Source: Thermodesulfovibrio sp. (GTDB lineage Bacteria; Nitrospirota; Thermodesulfovibrionia; Thermodesulfovibrionales; JdFR-85). From it: DNA of 20,136 nucleotides. Both the position numbers and the translations under genes were made by a program. Below, piece by piece: positions 1 to 7,716 of the stretch. Each line of letters opens with the position of its first letter. The stretch's first letter is position 1. The stretch is from positions 1-20,136 of the forward strand of contig JALUAR010000075.1 in assembly GCA_027050975.1 (NCBI GenBank), read 5' to 3'. Below the pieces are notes generated by a model. The model did not search any database, had not been told where the DNA came from, and worked only from the letters and a program-made list of their open reading frames with translations.

Positions 1-86
1 ATTTATAATTGCGGTAATCCCGATATTCAAAGGATTGCCTTTTTTGTGTAAAAAATTAAACAAATTTATTTGAAGGAGGATATTGG

Positions 87-1889
87 ATGCTGACAGCAGA
101 GATGATTACTGTAATGGCTGTTCTTATAGCAGCTGTATTTCTTTTTATTGTTGAATGGGTACGGGTTGATGTGGTTGCCATAATTGTTATGGTAACTCTG
201 CCACTTCTTGGACTTGTTAGCGGTGAGGAAGCATTTATGGGTCTTAGCAGTAATGCTGTTGTGTCTATTATTGCCGTTATCATTATTGGTGCTGGACTTG
301 ACCGAACCGGGATAATGAATAAGGTGGCCAAGCCTATTACCAAGCTTGCCGGCAACAGTGAATCCCGTCTGATTACATTTGTGTCTGCAACAGTGGCGAT
401 AATATCTTCATTCATGCAGAATATTGGTGCAGTAGCACTTTTTCTGCCAGCTACTCAGAGGGTATGTAAAAAGGTTAACATCTCACCATCAAGAGTGCTT
501 ATCCCCATGGGCTTTCTTGGGATTATAGGTGGTTGCCTTACGCTTGTTGGCTCAAGCCCTTTAATACTGTTAAATGATCTCATGGCGCCGAAAGGTCTTA
601 AACCCTTTGGATTATTTGATGTGACACCTGTTGGAGTTGCCCTCTTGGTCGCAGCACTGGCATATTTTGTGCTCATAGGACGTTTTATTCTGCCGAAAGG
701 AGGCGAGACCGAAAGCAAACAGTTAATTGATTTTGGCAAAATCTATTATACTGCAGACGGACTTTACGAACTCAGAGTGCCGGAAGGTTTCGACTCTACC
801 AAAACCCTTGAGGAAATGAATATACGTGCCGAGTATCTCGTAACGGTTGTTGCTGTGGCAAAGCATAAGGAAGAAAGGAAGTACTTTGCTCCTAAAAGAG
901 ATATGAAACTCTCTCCAGGTGATGATATAGCAGTGCTTGGGCCAATAGAGAATGTGAGAAGGTTTGCAGAGGATTTCGGGATGCAATTAAAGGATAAATT
1001 AGAGACGTTCGAGGAAGAACTTTCATCTACAAGTGCCGGGCTGGTTGAGGCTATTATCCCACCTCGTTCCGAATTAGAGGGAAAGACACTGAGGGAGATA
1101 CATTTCAGGGAAAAATACCAGGTTAACCCTGTGGCCATAAGAAGGAGAGACAGGATTTATTATGCCGGTTTATCAGACCTTGTTCTTCAGGCAGGAGATA
1201 TTATTCTCTTGCAGGGGCTGTGGGAGAAGTTTGCCATACTTAAGGACTCAGAGACCCTGACGTTTATTACACCTTTTGAGGCAGAGGTGATGAAGACCCA
1301 TAAGGCCAAGGCTGCTCTTGTCTGTTTTGCCATTGCGATAGCTCTTGTCATTTCAGGGAAGGTTAAACTGTCCGTAGCACTGATGACAGGTGCACTTGGT
1401 ATGATTCTGACAGGTGTCCTTACTATTGATGAAGCATATCATGCAGTGGATTGGCGAACTGTTTTCCTGCTCGGAGGTCTCATACCACTTGGTGTGGCAG
1501 TTGAAAAGACAGGTACTGCAGCCTACATTGCAAAGCAGGTTTTAACCCTTATAGGTGATGTTTCTCCGGTAGTACTTCTTACAGTTATTGGCATATTAAC
1601 TTCAATCTTCACCCTTGTTGTTTCAAATGTAGGGGCAACGGTCCTCCTTGTTCCATTGGCAATAAACATGGCGTTAGGTGCTGGAGCTGATCCTCGAATG
1701 GCTGCTCTGACAGTTGCTGTGGCTGCATCTAACACATTTGTACTTCCCACACATCAGGTGAATGCCTACATCATGGGACCAGGTGGTTACAAAACAGTGG
1801 ATTACATAAAGGCAGGCTCGATAATGACAGTCTTATATCTCGTTGTCATGATCGGAGCCATGTCGCTATTTTATGGACTGTCTGGTTAA
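87..1889 (+). CDS. SLC13/DASS-type permease with two internal RCK_C (TrkA_C) domains
   Basis: This 600-residue inner-membrane protein has a hydrophobic N-terminal half (about residues 5-200), a cytoplasmic insert and a hydrophobic C-terminal half (about 405-600). The halves carry matching re-entrant signatures, QNIGAVALFLP near residue 111 and SNVGATVLLVP near 545, typical of the SLC13/citrate-sulfate ion transporter fold. The insert holds two RCK_C repeats, about 225-298 (YELRVPEG to the LSPGDDIAVLG segment) and 316-390 (EAIIPPRSELEGKTL to LQAGDIILLQG), the ligand-sensing domain also found in TrkA/KtrA. Start: ATG follows a strong AGGAGG-like site (gaaggagga, 72-80) with good spacing. The substrate cannot be read from sequence; sulfate, dicarboxylate or another anion are all possible. 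A terminator follows directly. The 86 bases upstream hold no clear promoter, so the gene may belong to an operon starting outside the window. Confidence 0.9.
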   Translation: MLTAEMITVMAVLIAAVFLFIVEWVRVDVVAIIVMVTLPLLGLVSGEEAFMGLSSNAVVSIIAVIIIGAGLDRTGIMNKVAKPITKLAGNSESRLITFVSATVAIISSFMQNIGAVALFLPATQRVCKKVNISPSRVLIPMGFLGIIGGCLTLVGSSPLILLNDLMAPKGLKPFGLFDVTPVGVALLVAALAYFVLIGRFILPKGGETESKQLIDFGKIYYTADGLYELRVPEGFDSTKTLEEMNIRAEYLVTVVAVAKHKEERKYFAPKRDMKLSPGDDIAVLGPIENVRRFAEDFGMQLKDKLETFEEELSSTSAGLVEAIIPPRSELEGKTLREIHFREKYQVNPVAIRRRDRIYYAGLSDLVLQAGDIILLQGLWEKFAILKDSETLTFITPFEAEVMKTHKAKAALVCFAIAIALVISGKVKLSVALMTGALGMILTGVLTIDEAYHAVDWRTVFLLGGLIPLGVAVEKTGTAAYIAKQVLTLIGDVSPVVLLTVIGILTSIFTLVVSNVGATVLLVPLAINMALGAGADPRMAALTVAVAASNTFVLPTHQVNAYIMGPGGYKTVDYIKAGSIMTVLYLVVMIGAMSLFYGLSG

Positions 1890-1898
1890 AAATATCAC

Positions 1899-1930
1899 AA
1901 AAAAGGCGGGCTTCAAAGCCCGCCTTTTTT
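1899..1930. terminator. Bidirectional intrinsic terminator
   Basis: A perfect 14-base inverted repeat (1899-1912 and 1917-1930) encloses the four-base loop TCAA. The core is GGCGGGCT/AGCCCGCC flanked by six A on the left and a T run on the right, so it gives a GC-rich hairpin followed by U on either strand. It lies between the convergent stop codons at 1889 and 1951 and can serve both genes. Confidence 0.95.
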
Positions 1931-1950
1931 TATTCTGCTTTTTTTAATAA

Positions 1951-2364
1951 TTAATGTCCACCTGCAATCATTCCACTTGCGGCAAGAGCAAGAACGATTA
2001 TCTGAATCAGTACGATCACGACATAGGCAGTATCCTTCTTCTTCAAGAAAGTTGGCAGCACGGCAAACATACATACAACCGTAGCAGCTGCTAAAAGCAC
2101 AATACCAAGGAAGCTTACCATATCACCATGACCAAGTAGAGGTACCCACTTCCAGCCAGTTGGCATACCTGTGTGCTCTACAAACTCGTGAACCCTGAGT
2201 CCCCAGTACTCTGGAATTTTGTTAACAGGGACGATATTTGGTAGTAAGCCAAATACATAGACCAAAAATCCTAGGATGAGAATACCAAGTCCACTAAGGC
2301 TAACTATTTGTAGTACAGATGCATATTTTAACTGTTCTTCTGATGGTTTAGTTCCGTTGCTCAT
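1951..2364 (-). CDS. Small three-helix membrane protein, apparent TauE/SafE partner
   Basis: This 137-residue protein has three predicted membrane segments, at about residues 17-40, 78-104 and 112-135. A loop of about 37 residues between the first two is rich in Trp, His and Pro (PEYWGLRVHEFVEHTGMPTG, then WKWVPLLGHGD). The start ATG lies 6 bases after the TGA stop of the TauE/SafE gene, and a GGTGAT ribosome site overlaps that stop, so the two are almost certainly co-transcribed and probably translationally coupled. I do not recognise a catalytic motif. Small membrane proteins of this kind (some labelled DUF1634) accompany TauE/SafE genes in other genomes, but I cannot assign the family with certainty. 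A role as accessory subunit of the neighbouring permease is inference. Confidence 0.8.
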   Translation of the reverse strand: MSNGTKPSEEQLKYASVLQIVSLSGLGILILGFLVYVFGLLPNIVPVNKIPEYWGLRVHEFVEHTGMPTGWKWVPLLGHGDMVSFLGIVLLAAATVVCMFAVLPTFLKKKDTAYVVIVLIQIIVLALAASGMIAGGH

Positions 2365-2370
2365 ATCTTA

Positions 2371-3333
2371 TCACCCCCATATTCCTAAGCCTTTTAATAA
2401 AGCCCTAAGTCCTGCAAGGAAGAGGAAGCTAACAACAATCCATTTAACAGCCTTGGGCTTCGCTTTTGCTAATATTTTAACACCAATCCTTGTACCAAGC
2501 ATCATTCCCGCAACAGAAGGAACAGCAATCAGTGGTAACACAGCTCCTTTATTGACATATACCCAGGCAGCAGCTGTATCTGTAATGGAAAGGAGAAAGA
2601 CACTTGTTGCAACAGAGATTTTCAAAGGTGCACCAAGAAGCAGATTCAGAACAGGCACGTTTGCCCAACCAGCTCCGAGTCCGAACATGCCTGCCATAAA
2701 ACCGATCAAAGTAAATAGTAAGAGTCCCAATGGCGTTCTATGAATCTTCCAATCAATCTCTTTTCCCTGTGATTCTTCAAAATAAATGCCAGAGATTTTC
2801 AATGCCGAAGAGAGTGCATCTGCCTTTTTAACTTCTGGAAAATCAGACCTCTTTGCAGTAGCCATTATAATAACAATTCCTATAATAGTGGCTCCGAGTG
2901 CAGTCTGGACAACATTTGTTGGTAGGGCAAGGCCTACCATGGCACCGAAGATTGAGCATGTGGAAGCGATTAGGGCCATTGGCAGGGCGAGCCTGAGATT
3001 AGCAAGCCCCCTTCTTAAAAGACCAGGACCGGCTGAAAGAGCACCGGAGAGTGCAACTAAAAGTCCTGCTCCCCTGACAAAATCGAGATTAAAGGGAAAG
3101 AAACTGCTTACAATTGGCACAAAGAGCACTCCACCACCAACACCAGCAACAACTGCAAGGATTCCAAGGAGAAAGGTGAAGATAAATAGTATTATTGGCC
3201 ACATCCACCACGCAAGGGATGACCCTTTTTCAGCAACCTCTTTAGCTTCCTCACAGAAACTTATGTCTGAGAGGAGTAGGGTTGCGGTAACTACGATCAG
3301 TACCGATAAGAAAACTCGCCAGCTTCGTGACAT
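2371..3333 (-). CDS. TauE/SafE family anion permease
   Basis: TauE/SafE proteins are multi-helix permeases for sulfite, sulfonates and related anions. The N-half signature is VAGVGGGVLFVPIVSSFFPF, and the matching C-half repeat is GFMAGMFGLGAGWANVPVLN. I place the start at the second in-frame ATG (3333): AAGGAGG lies 8 bases upstream of it, whereas an ATG at 3351 would overlap that ribosome site itself. The result is 320 residues, longer than the roughly 250 usual for the family. The extra length is an N-terminal hydrophobic segment (residues 6-22) plus a charged linker before the first core helix, which could be a signal peptide or an additional helix, and a charged loop of about 45 residues in the middle. 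It is first in a two-gene operon with the 3-TM protein. The true substrate is unknown. Confidence 0.88.
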   Translation of the reverse strand: MSRSWRVFLSVLIVVTATLLLSDISFCEEAKEVAEKGSSLAWWMWPIILFIFTFLLGILAVVAGVGGGVLFVPIVSSFFPFNLDFVRGAGLLVALSGALSAGPGLLRRGLANLRLALPMALIASTCSIFGAMVGLALPTNVVQTALGATIIGIVIIMATAKRSDFPEVKKADALSSALKISGIYFEESQGKEIDWKIHRTPLGLLLFTLIGFMAGMFGLGAGWANVPVLNLLLGAPLKISVATSVFLLSITDTAAAWVYVNKGAVLPLIAVPSVAGMMLGTRIGVKILAKAKPKAVKWIVVSFLFLAGLRALLKGLGIWG

Positions 3334-3395
3334 CTCATCCGCCTCCTTCATATCTGATAAAAGTGTTTAAATCTGCAACAGTGGTATTTCGAAAT

Positions 3396-3460
3396 ATAAT
3401 ACTCCTCCAAGGATGATTATGTCAATAAAATGGCATTTTTTTATTTTAATAGGCAATTAA
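3396..3460 (-). promoter_or_regulatory. Promoter and palindromic operator of the tauE operon
   Basis: Reading leftward, TTGACA (3425-3420) is followed by an 18-base spacer and TATTAT (3401-3396), close to the sigma-70 consensus, about 65 bases before the chosen tauE start. Upstream is the inverted repeat TTAAT-TGCCT-ATTAA (3460-3446). Its centre lies 28 bases above the -35 box, near -64 from the predicted transcription start, the usual place for a class I activator site. The block 3420-3461 matches 5507-5548 at 33 of 42 positions without gaps. The bound regulator is unknown. The remaining intergenic DNA up to 3574 holds only a weak hydrophobic reading-frame remnant. Confidence 0.65.
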
Positions 3461-3574
3461 GATGACCTTATAGACTGTTGCGAAAGCTATTGCAAGAATT
3501 GTTGTGGTAAGGCACCATACTATAGAATACTAAAGAAAGATTTCCCGCCATAAAAACAATTCGAATGGAGGCGG

Positions 3575-4945
3575 CTAAAATTTAAGTACATAGTATCTTA
3601 ACCAGACATAAATCATGGATATTATTACGGTAAGTATCATAATAGGCATACCATAGGCCATAAATTTGACAAATGATATCTTCTTCCCTGCCCTTTCTGC
3701 CAACCCTACAACAATCACATTAGCAGAGGCACCAATGGCTGTACCATTTCCACCGAGGCAGGCACCAAGTGCCAGTGACCACCAAACCGGCATTAAGGCA
3801 GGGTTATGAAGTAATTCAATTCCTTTCAGATGAGGCCAGATTTGCTGGGCCATATCTATTATTAGAGGGTTCATTGTAGCCACATAAGGTATATTGTCAA
3901 CAAATGCCGATGCAAAGGCTGAAAACCACATAATAAGCATGCTGGTGGCAAACATATTACCATGTGTAATGGCAAGTACCTTCATGGACATCCATTTGAT
4001 AAGTCCCACTTTTACCACACCACCAATGATTATAAAAAGCCCCATAAAGAAGAATATGGTGGGCCACTCTACTTCTGCCAGGTAATGGTGAGGGTCATGG
4101 GTGCCGGAAAGTAAAAGCAAAAGACCTGCTCCAAATAGTGCCACCGTAGCAGGCTCATAATGGAGCATTCCATGGAAGGCGAATCCGAGGATTACTATGG
4201 TAAGCACAAAGAGCGATTTCTTTAACATCACCGGGTCTTTTATTGCTTCCCGCTCGTTCATCTCAAGCACACGTTTTTTAAGTTCGGGTTTTACATGGAG
4301 CCTTTTGCCGAATACCAACTTTAATACAAAGAGGAAGACAACCATTATTACAATTACTACAGGTGTAAGATGATAAACGAAGGCCATAAAGTCGAGCTTT
4401 GCCTTTGAGGCAATCATGATATTCGGTGGGTCTCCAATCAGAGTGGCTGTTCCACCTATGTTTGATGCAAGAGCCTCTGTTATCAAAAAGGGTATTGGAT
4501 CAACTTCAAGTGCATCGGCAATAAGCAATGTAACAGGTGCAAGAAGAAGTACAGTTGTTACATTATCAAGAAGTGCGCTCAACACAGCAGTAACAATCGC
4601 AAAAATGGCCATTATCCTGAATGGTTCTCCTTTTCCCAACTTGGCACTTTTTATTGCTATATATTCAAAGAAGCCTGTTGGCCGCATGAGATTAATAATG
4701 GTCATCATGGAAATAAGGAGGAAAATCACATTCCAGTCAACACCCAATTCTTCCACATGAAATGCCTCGTGCTGCTCAAGGATCTTCAGCACAAGCATTA
4801 ATGATGCACCAACTATAGCAACAATGGTCTTATGGACCTTCTCTGATACAATGATTGCATAGGCCAGCAGAAAGATTGCCGTTGCTGTCCAGAATGTACC
4901 ATTCATGACTACCTGCTGGGTAGTCTCTGCTACTTCATGTGTCAT
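3575..4945 (-). CDS. ArsB/NhaD (SLC13-like) family cation/anion antiporter
   Basis: This 456-residue polytopic membrane protein belongs to the ion transporter superfamily that contains NhaD Na+/H+ antiporters, ArsB and the P protein. Diagnostic segments are LLDNVTTVLLLAPVTLLIADAL (about residues 126-147), SNIGGTATLIGDPPNIMIAS (about 160-179) and, in the C-half, FASAFVDNIPYVATMNPLI and ACLGGNGTAIGASANVIVVGLAERAG. The paired DNVT/DNIP and GGTATLIG/GGNGTAIGA motifs are the inverted-repeat active site of the family. The start ATG overlaps the stop of the CBS gene by 4 bases (ATGA), so translation is coupled. Na+/H+ exchange is the likeliest role beside K+ uptake genes, but arsenite or another anion cannot be excluded. 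The protein itself lacks a regulatory domain; the CBS protein may supply that function. Confidence 0.88.
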   Translation of the reverse strand: MTHEVAETTQQVVMNGTFWTATAIFLLAYAIIVSEKVHKTIVAIVGASLMLVLKILEQHEAFHVEELGVDWNVIFLLISMMTIINLMRPTGFFEYIAIKSAKLGKGEPFRIMAIFAIVTAVLSALLDNVTTVLLLAPVTLLIADALEVDPIPFLITEALASNIGGTATLIGDPPNIMIASKAKLDFMAFVYHLTPVVIVIMVVFLFVLKLVFGKRLHVKPELKKRVLEMNEREAIKDPVMLKKSLFVLTIVILGFAFHGMLHYEPATVALFGAGLLLLLSGTHDPHHYLAEVEWPTIFFFMGLFIIIGGVVKVGLIKWMSMKVLAITHGNMFATSMLIMWFSAFASAFVDNIPYVATMNPLIIDMAQQIWPHLKGIELLHNPALMPVWWSLALGACLGGNGTAIGASANVIVVGLAERAGKKISFVKFMAYGMPIMILTVIISMIYVWLRYYVLKF

Positions 4946-5424
4946 CTCTCGTCCTCCTTCTCCAGTAAGGCCTTTACAATGGCGTAGTAAAGATCTCTCA
5001 CATAAACTATCCCTACGACCCTTTTGTCTTTATTAATCACGGGTATTCTCTGTAGATTATGTTTAACCATCATGTCAGCGCATTCCATAAGTGGGGCATC
5101 TTCTACGATAGTTATAACATCTTTTGTCATAAATTCTTCAACCCTCTTATCTGCCACCTTTTTGGTCATTTCTTCAAGCATTCCATCCCAGGTAAAATCA
5201 CCTAAATCTGAGTAGGACATATAAAAGGGTATTATCATTTTAAGAATATCTTTAAGAGAGACCATACCGACTAAATTGCCCTTTTCATCAAGAACCAACA
5301 TGCCCTTAACACCAACCTTGGTTGCACCTCTCTTAGCAACCCGCATCTTATTCACGGCTTCCTTTAGAGTATCCTTAGGTGAAAGCACATCTATAACTGG
5401 CTCCATAATATCCTTTACCTTCAC
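4942..5424 (-). CDS. CBS-domain pair protein, probable sensor for the antiporter
   Basis: Two CBS motifs make one Bateman module: about residues 3-68 (VKDIMEPVIDVLSPKDTLKEAV to GNLVGMVSLKDIL) and 95-155 (VEEFMTKDVITIVEDAPLMECA to KRVVGIVYVRDLY). Such modules bind adenine nucleotides such as ATP, AMP or c-di-AMP and gate linked transporters or enzymes. I place the start at GTG 5424 because CAGGAGG sits 5 bases upstream of it and the Bateman module begins immediately. An upstream ATG at 5487 would add 21 residues with no ribosome site and would start within the promoter. The product is 160 residues. The stop overlaps the antiporter ATG, implying stoichiometric synthesis and a regulatory partnership, which is inference. 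Confidence 0.85.
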   Translation of the reverse strand: MKVKDIMEPVIDVLSPKDTLKEAVNKMRVAKRGATKVGVKGMLVLDEKGNLVGMVSLKDILKMIIPFYMSYSDLGDFTWDGMLEEMTKKVADKRVEEFMTKDVITIVEDAPLMECADMMVKHNLQRIPVINKDKRVVGIVYVRDLYYAIVKALLEKEDER

Positions 5425-5482
5425 ATCTGCCTCCTGATGTTTTTTTATGCAACAGTTATGTTGAAAGTTGAAACTGAAGGAT

Positions 5483-5547
5483 ATCATAATACTAACAGTG
5501 ATATTCAGTCAATAAAAGAAAGATTTTTTCTTTTAATAGACAATTAA
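5483..5547 (-). promoter_or_regulatory. Promoter and palindromic operator of the CBS-antiporter operon
   Basis: Reading leftward, TTGACT (5512-5507) is followed by an 18-base spacer and TATGAT (5488-5483). The inverted repeat TTAAT-TGTCT-ATTAA (5547-5533) is centred 28 bases upstream of the -35 box, the same geometry as at 3396-3460. The same palindrome lies just upstream of the candidate -10 element of the divergent ktrB gene, so one bound protein could affect both directions. The GTG start chosen for the CBS gene lies about 50 bases downstream of the predicted transcription start. Confidence 0.65.
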
Positions 5548-5552
5548 GTTTG

Positions 5553-5561
5553 TGTTATACT
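5553..5561 (+). promoter_or_regulatory. Candidate extended -10 element for ktrBA
   Basis: TATACT (5556-5561) fits the -10 consensus well and may be preceded by an extended-type TG. No convincing -35 box is found at the proper distance; the place is occupied by the TTAAT-N5-ATTAA palindrome (5533-5547). A promoter without a -35 box and with a palindrome in that place is often activator-dependent or repressed, but this is inference. The predicted leader to the ktrB ATG is short, about 20 bases, with only a weak ribosome site (CGGA). Confidence 0.4.
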
Positions 5562-5587
5562 TTCTCTAAAAAAGAAAATACGGAACT

Positions 5588-6928
5588 ATGAATAACTATA
5601 CATCAGGCAAACTATCATCTGCACAACTACTTGTAAGCGGTTTTTTAGGAATGATTGCACTCGGCACGGCACTCCTCATGCTTCCATTTGCTACCACAGG
5701 TGGGATATCTTTGATAGATGCTCTTTTCACCTCTACCTCAGCAGTATGTGTAACAGGATTAATAGTAAAAAACACCCCTACTGACTTTACCTTATTCGGA
5801 CAAATTGTTATCCTTATTCTCATCCAGATAGGGGGACTCGGCTATATGTCAATGGCCACATGGATAGCCCTCATAGCAGGCAGAAAAATTGGCATTTCAG
5901 AGCGTGTGCTTATAAAAGAATCCCTAACCATATCCTCTCTTGAAGGGGTGGTACGCTTTATGAAAGGAATGCTTACCTTTGTTCTAACTGCAGAGCTTTT
6001 AGGGATAGTCATCCTGACTCTCAGGTTTATGAAAGAGTTCCCCTTTGACAGGGCATTCCTAAACGGAGTATTCCATGCTGTCTCTGCCTTTAACAACGCA
6101 GGTTTCAGCCTTTTTCCCGACAGTCTCATCAGATACAGAGACGATCTTGTGGTAAATTTAACTGTAATGGCACTGATTATCTCCGGTGGTATCGGATTTG
6201 TTGTGGTCAATGACATATGGGAAAGAATTAGGAGAAAGCAAAAGAGGCTCATGCTTCACAGCATGATTGTTCTTGCCTCAACAGCTATCCTTATTGTGGT
6301 AGGGGCTTTTCTTATCTACTTCAGTGAACGTAAATACATGTTCACCGAAAACAGTATGGAAACCACCATACTCTCCTCCCTCTTTGCCTCTGTTACAGCA
6401 AGGACAGCCGGCTTTAACACAATAGACTACTCCTCTCTCCAGCCGGCTACTCTGTTCGTAACCATTATTCTTATGCTAATTGGAGCCTCCCCGGGCAGCA
6501 CTGCAGGCGGAATAAAAAATACCACCTTTACAGTAATAATCATGCATATCTGGTGTACTATCAGGGGAAGAAAGGACACGGTGATTTTCAAAAGAAGGGT
6601 TCCCGAGTCCCTTATATCACGGTCTTTCGTAGTTCTTGCCCTGGCGGTTATCTTTATCAATGTGATTACTCTTATAATCATAGACATTGAGCATACTGGT
6701 TTTCAGAACACCATGTTCGAGGTAGTCTCAGCTTTTGGAACGGTCGGGCTTTCAACGGGTGATGGTGGCGCAAGGAGTTTTTGTGCAACATTTTCTGATA
6801 TCTCAAAGTTTATAATAATAGTTACAATGCTTGCCGGAAGGCTCGGGCCATTGACCCTTTTTATGGCCCTTCTCAGACAGAAAGAGGAGCGGATCCGCTA
6901 TCCCGAAGGGAGGATAATGATAGGATGA
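5588..6928 (+). CDS. ktrB: K+ (or Na+-coupled K+) uptake channel subunit KtrB/TrkH family
   Basis: The 446-residue protein forms the ion-translocating part of a Ktr system in the inner membrane. All four pore-loop repeats with selectivity-filter glycines are visible: TSAVCVTGL (residues 50-58), SAFNNAGFS (166-174), SVTARTAGFN (268-277) and SAFGTVGLS (381-389). The intramembrane gating loop of the third repeat, GASPGSTAGGIK (299-310), is present. The length matches KtrB rather than the longer TrkH. The stop overlaps the ATG of ktrA by four bases, giving a coupled ktrBA operon. It is divergent from the CBS-antiporter operon, a sensible pairing of K+ import with possible Na+ export. The ribosome site is weak. 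Confidence 0.94.
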   Translation: MNNYTSGKLSSAQLLVSGFLGMIALGTALLMLPFATTGGISLIDALFTSTSAVCVTGLIVKNTPTDFTLFGQIVILILIQIGGLGYMSMATWIALIAGRKIGISERVLIKESLTISSLEGVVRFMKGMLTFVLTAELLGIVILTLRFMKEFPFDRAFLNGVFHAVSAFNNAGFSLFPDSLIRYRDDLVVNLTVMALIISGGIGFVVVNDIWERIRRKQKRLMLHSMIVLASTAILIVVGAFLIYFSERKYMFTENSMETTILSSLFASVTARTAGFNTIDYSSLQPATLFVTIILMLIGASPGSTAGGIKNTTFTVIIMHIWCTIRGRKDTVIFKRRVPESLISRSFVVLALAVIFINVITLIIIDIEHTGFQNTMFEVVSAFGTVGLSTGDGGARSFCATFSDISKFIIIVTMLAGRLGPLTLFMALLRQKEERIRYPEGRIMIG

Positions 6929-7593
6929 AAAAACAGTGTGCAGTAATTGGACTTGGAAGATTTGGCTCGGCTGTAGCTCTAACACTCGCTGAAGGAAACT
7001 TCGATATCCTGGCCATTGACAGGGATGAGGCAAAGGTAAAGGCAGTGGCTGACTCAGTAACACTCGCAGTTCAGATAGATGCCACAGATGAGAAGGCCCT
7101 GAGAGAGGCAGGAGTACAGAATATGGATGTGGCAGTTGTCAGCATAGGTGAAAACATTGAGGCAAGCATCCTCGTTGTAATGCTGCTAAAGGAACTGGGA
7201 ATAAAAGAGATAATTGCCAAGGCAGTCAATGATCTTCATGGCAAGGTACTGTCACATATAGGTGTTACAAGGGTTGTTTATCCTGAAAGAGACATGGCCC
7301 AGCGTGTAGCCCATAGTTTGATAAAACCCGCATTTCTTGAACAGATAGAACTCTCACCTGAATACAGTATAGTCGAACTCCCTGCACCCGCATTTCTCTG
7401 GGACAAGTCCATCAAGGATACCAAGCTGAGAACAGAATACGGTATAAGTATCATAGCAATCAAGAGAAAGTCTGTTGTAAATAAAGAAGAGAGAGAGTCC
7501 TGGAACATCAATCCCTCCCCTGACGATGTAATAAAAAAGGATGATATACTTGTTGTACTTGGTGCGAATACTGACATAGAAAGGCTCGGCTGA
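6925..7593 (+). CDS. ktrA: K+ uptake regulatory subunit KtrA/TrkA (RCK domain)
   Basis: The 222-residue cytoplasmic protein forms the octameric gating ring that binds KtrB. The RCK_N Rossmann fold shows GLGRFG (residues 9-14, the GxGxxG dinucleotide loop) with the ribose-binding acid at D32 at the end of the second strand (ILAIDRD). RCK_C occupies about 140-222 (EYSIVELPAPAFLWDKSIKDTKL, ending DDVIKKDDILVVLGAN). Members bind ATP/ADP or NAD(H), and the C-domain can bind c-di-AMP. Translation is coupled to ktrB by an ATGA overlap. No clear terminator follows before the cardiolipin synthase gene. Confidence 0.94.
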   Translation: MKKQCAVIGLGRFGSAVALTLAEGNFDILAIDRDEAKVKAVADSVTLAVQIDATDEKALREAGVQNMDVAVVSIGENIEASILVVMLLKELGIKEIIAKAVNDLHGKVLSHIGVTRVVYPERDMAQRVAHSLIKPAFLEQIELSPEYSIVELPAPAFLWDKSIKDTKLRTEYGISIIAIKRKSVVNKEERESWNINPSPDDVIKKDDILVVLGANTDIERLG

Positions 7594-7716
7594 GCATTCT
7601 AAACTCTTCGCTCTATAAACACAGAACAAAAGATCCAGTGTTTACGACAAATAAACCAATGAAAGATGTATTACGAGATACTTTCGCTGGAATAGGATAC
7701 AATCGATACTCCGCAA

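Noticed and set aside
2276..3370. Long open frames on the + strand opposite the TauE/SafE operon
   Set aside because: They are antisense to well-supported genes, have no ribosome sites and have compositions expected from shadow frames of membrane-protein genes.
3544..3571. CCGCC/GGCGG pairing downstream of the antiporter gene as terminator
   Set aside because: The stem is five base pairs with a long loop and the following T tract is interrupted, so it is not convincing.
4637..4656. Sigma-54-like TTGGCAC...TTGCT
   Set aside because: The spacing between the GG and GC elements is one base too long, and the site is inside the antiporter coding region.
7616..7644. Inverted repeat TAAACAC/GTGTTTA between ktrA and cls as a terminator
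   Set aside because: The stem is AT-rich with a 15-base loop and no U run follows. I see no sound terminator here.
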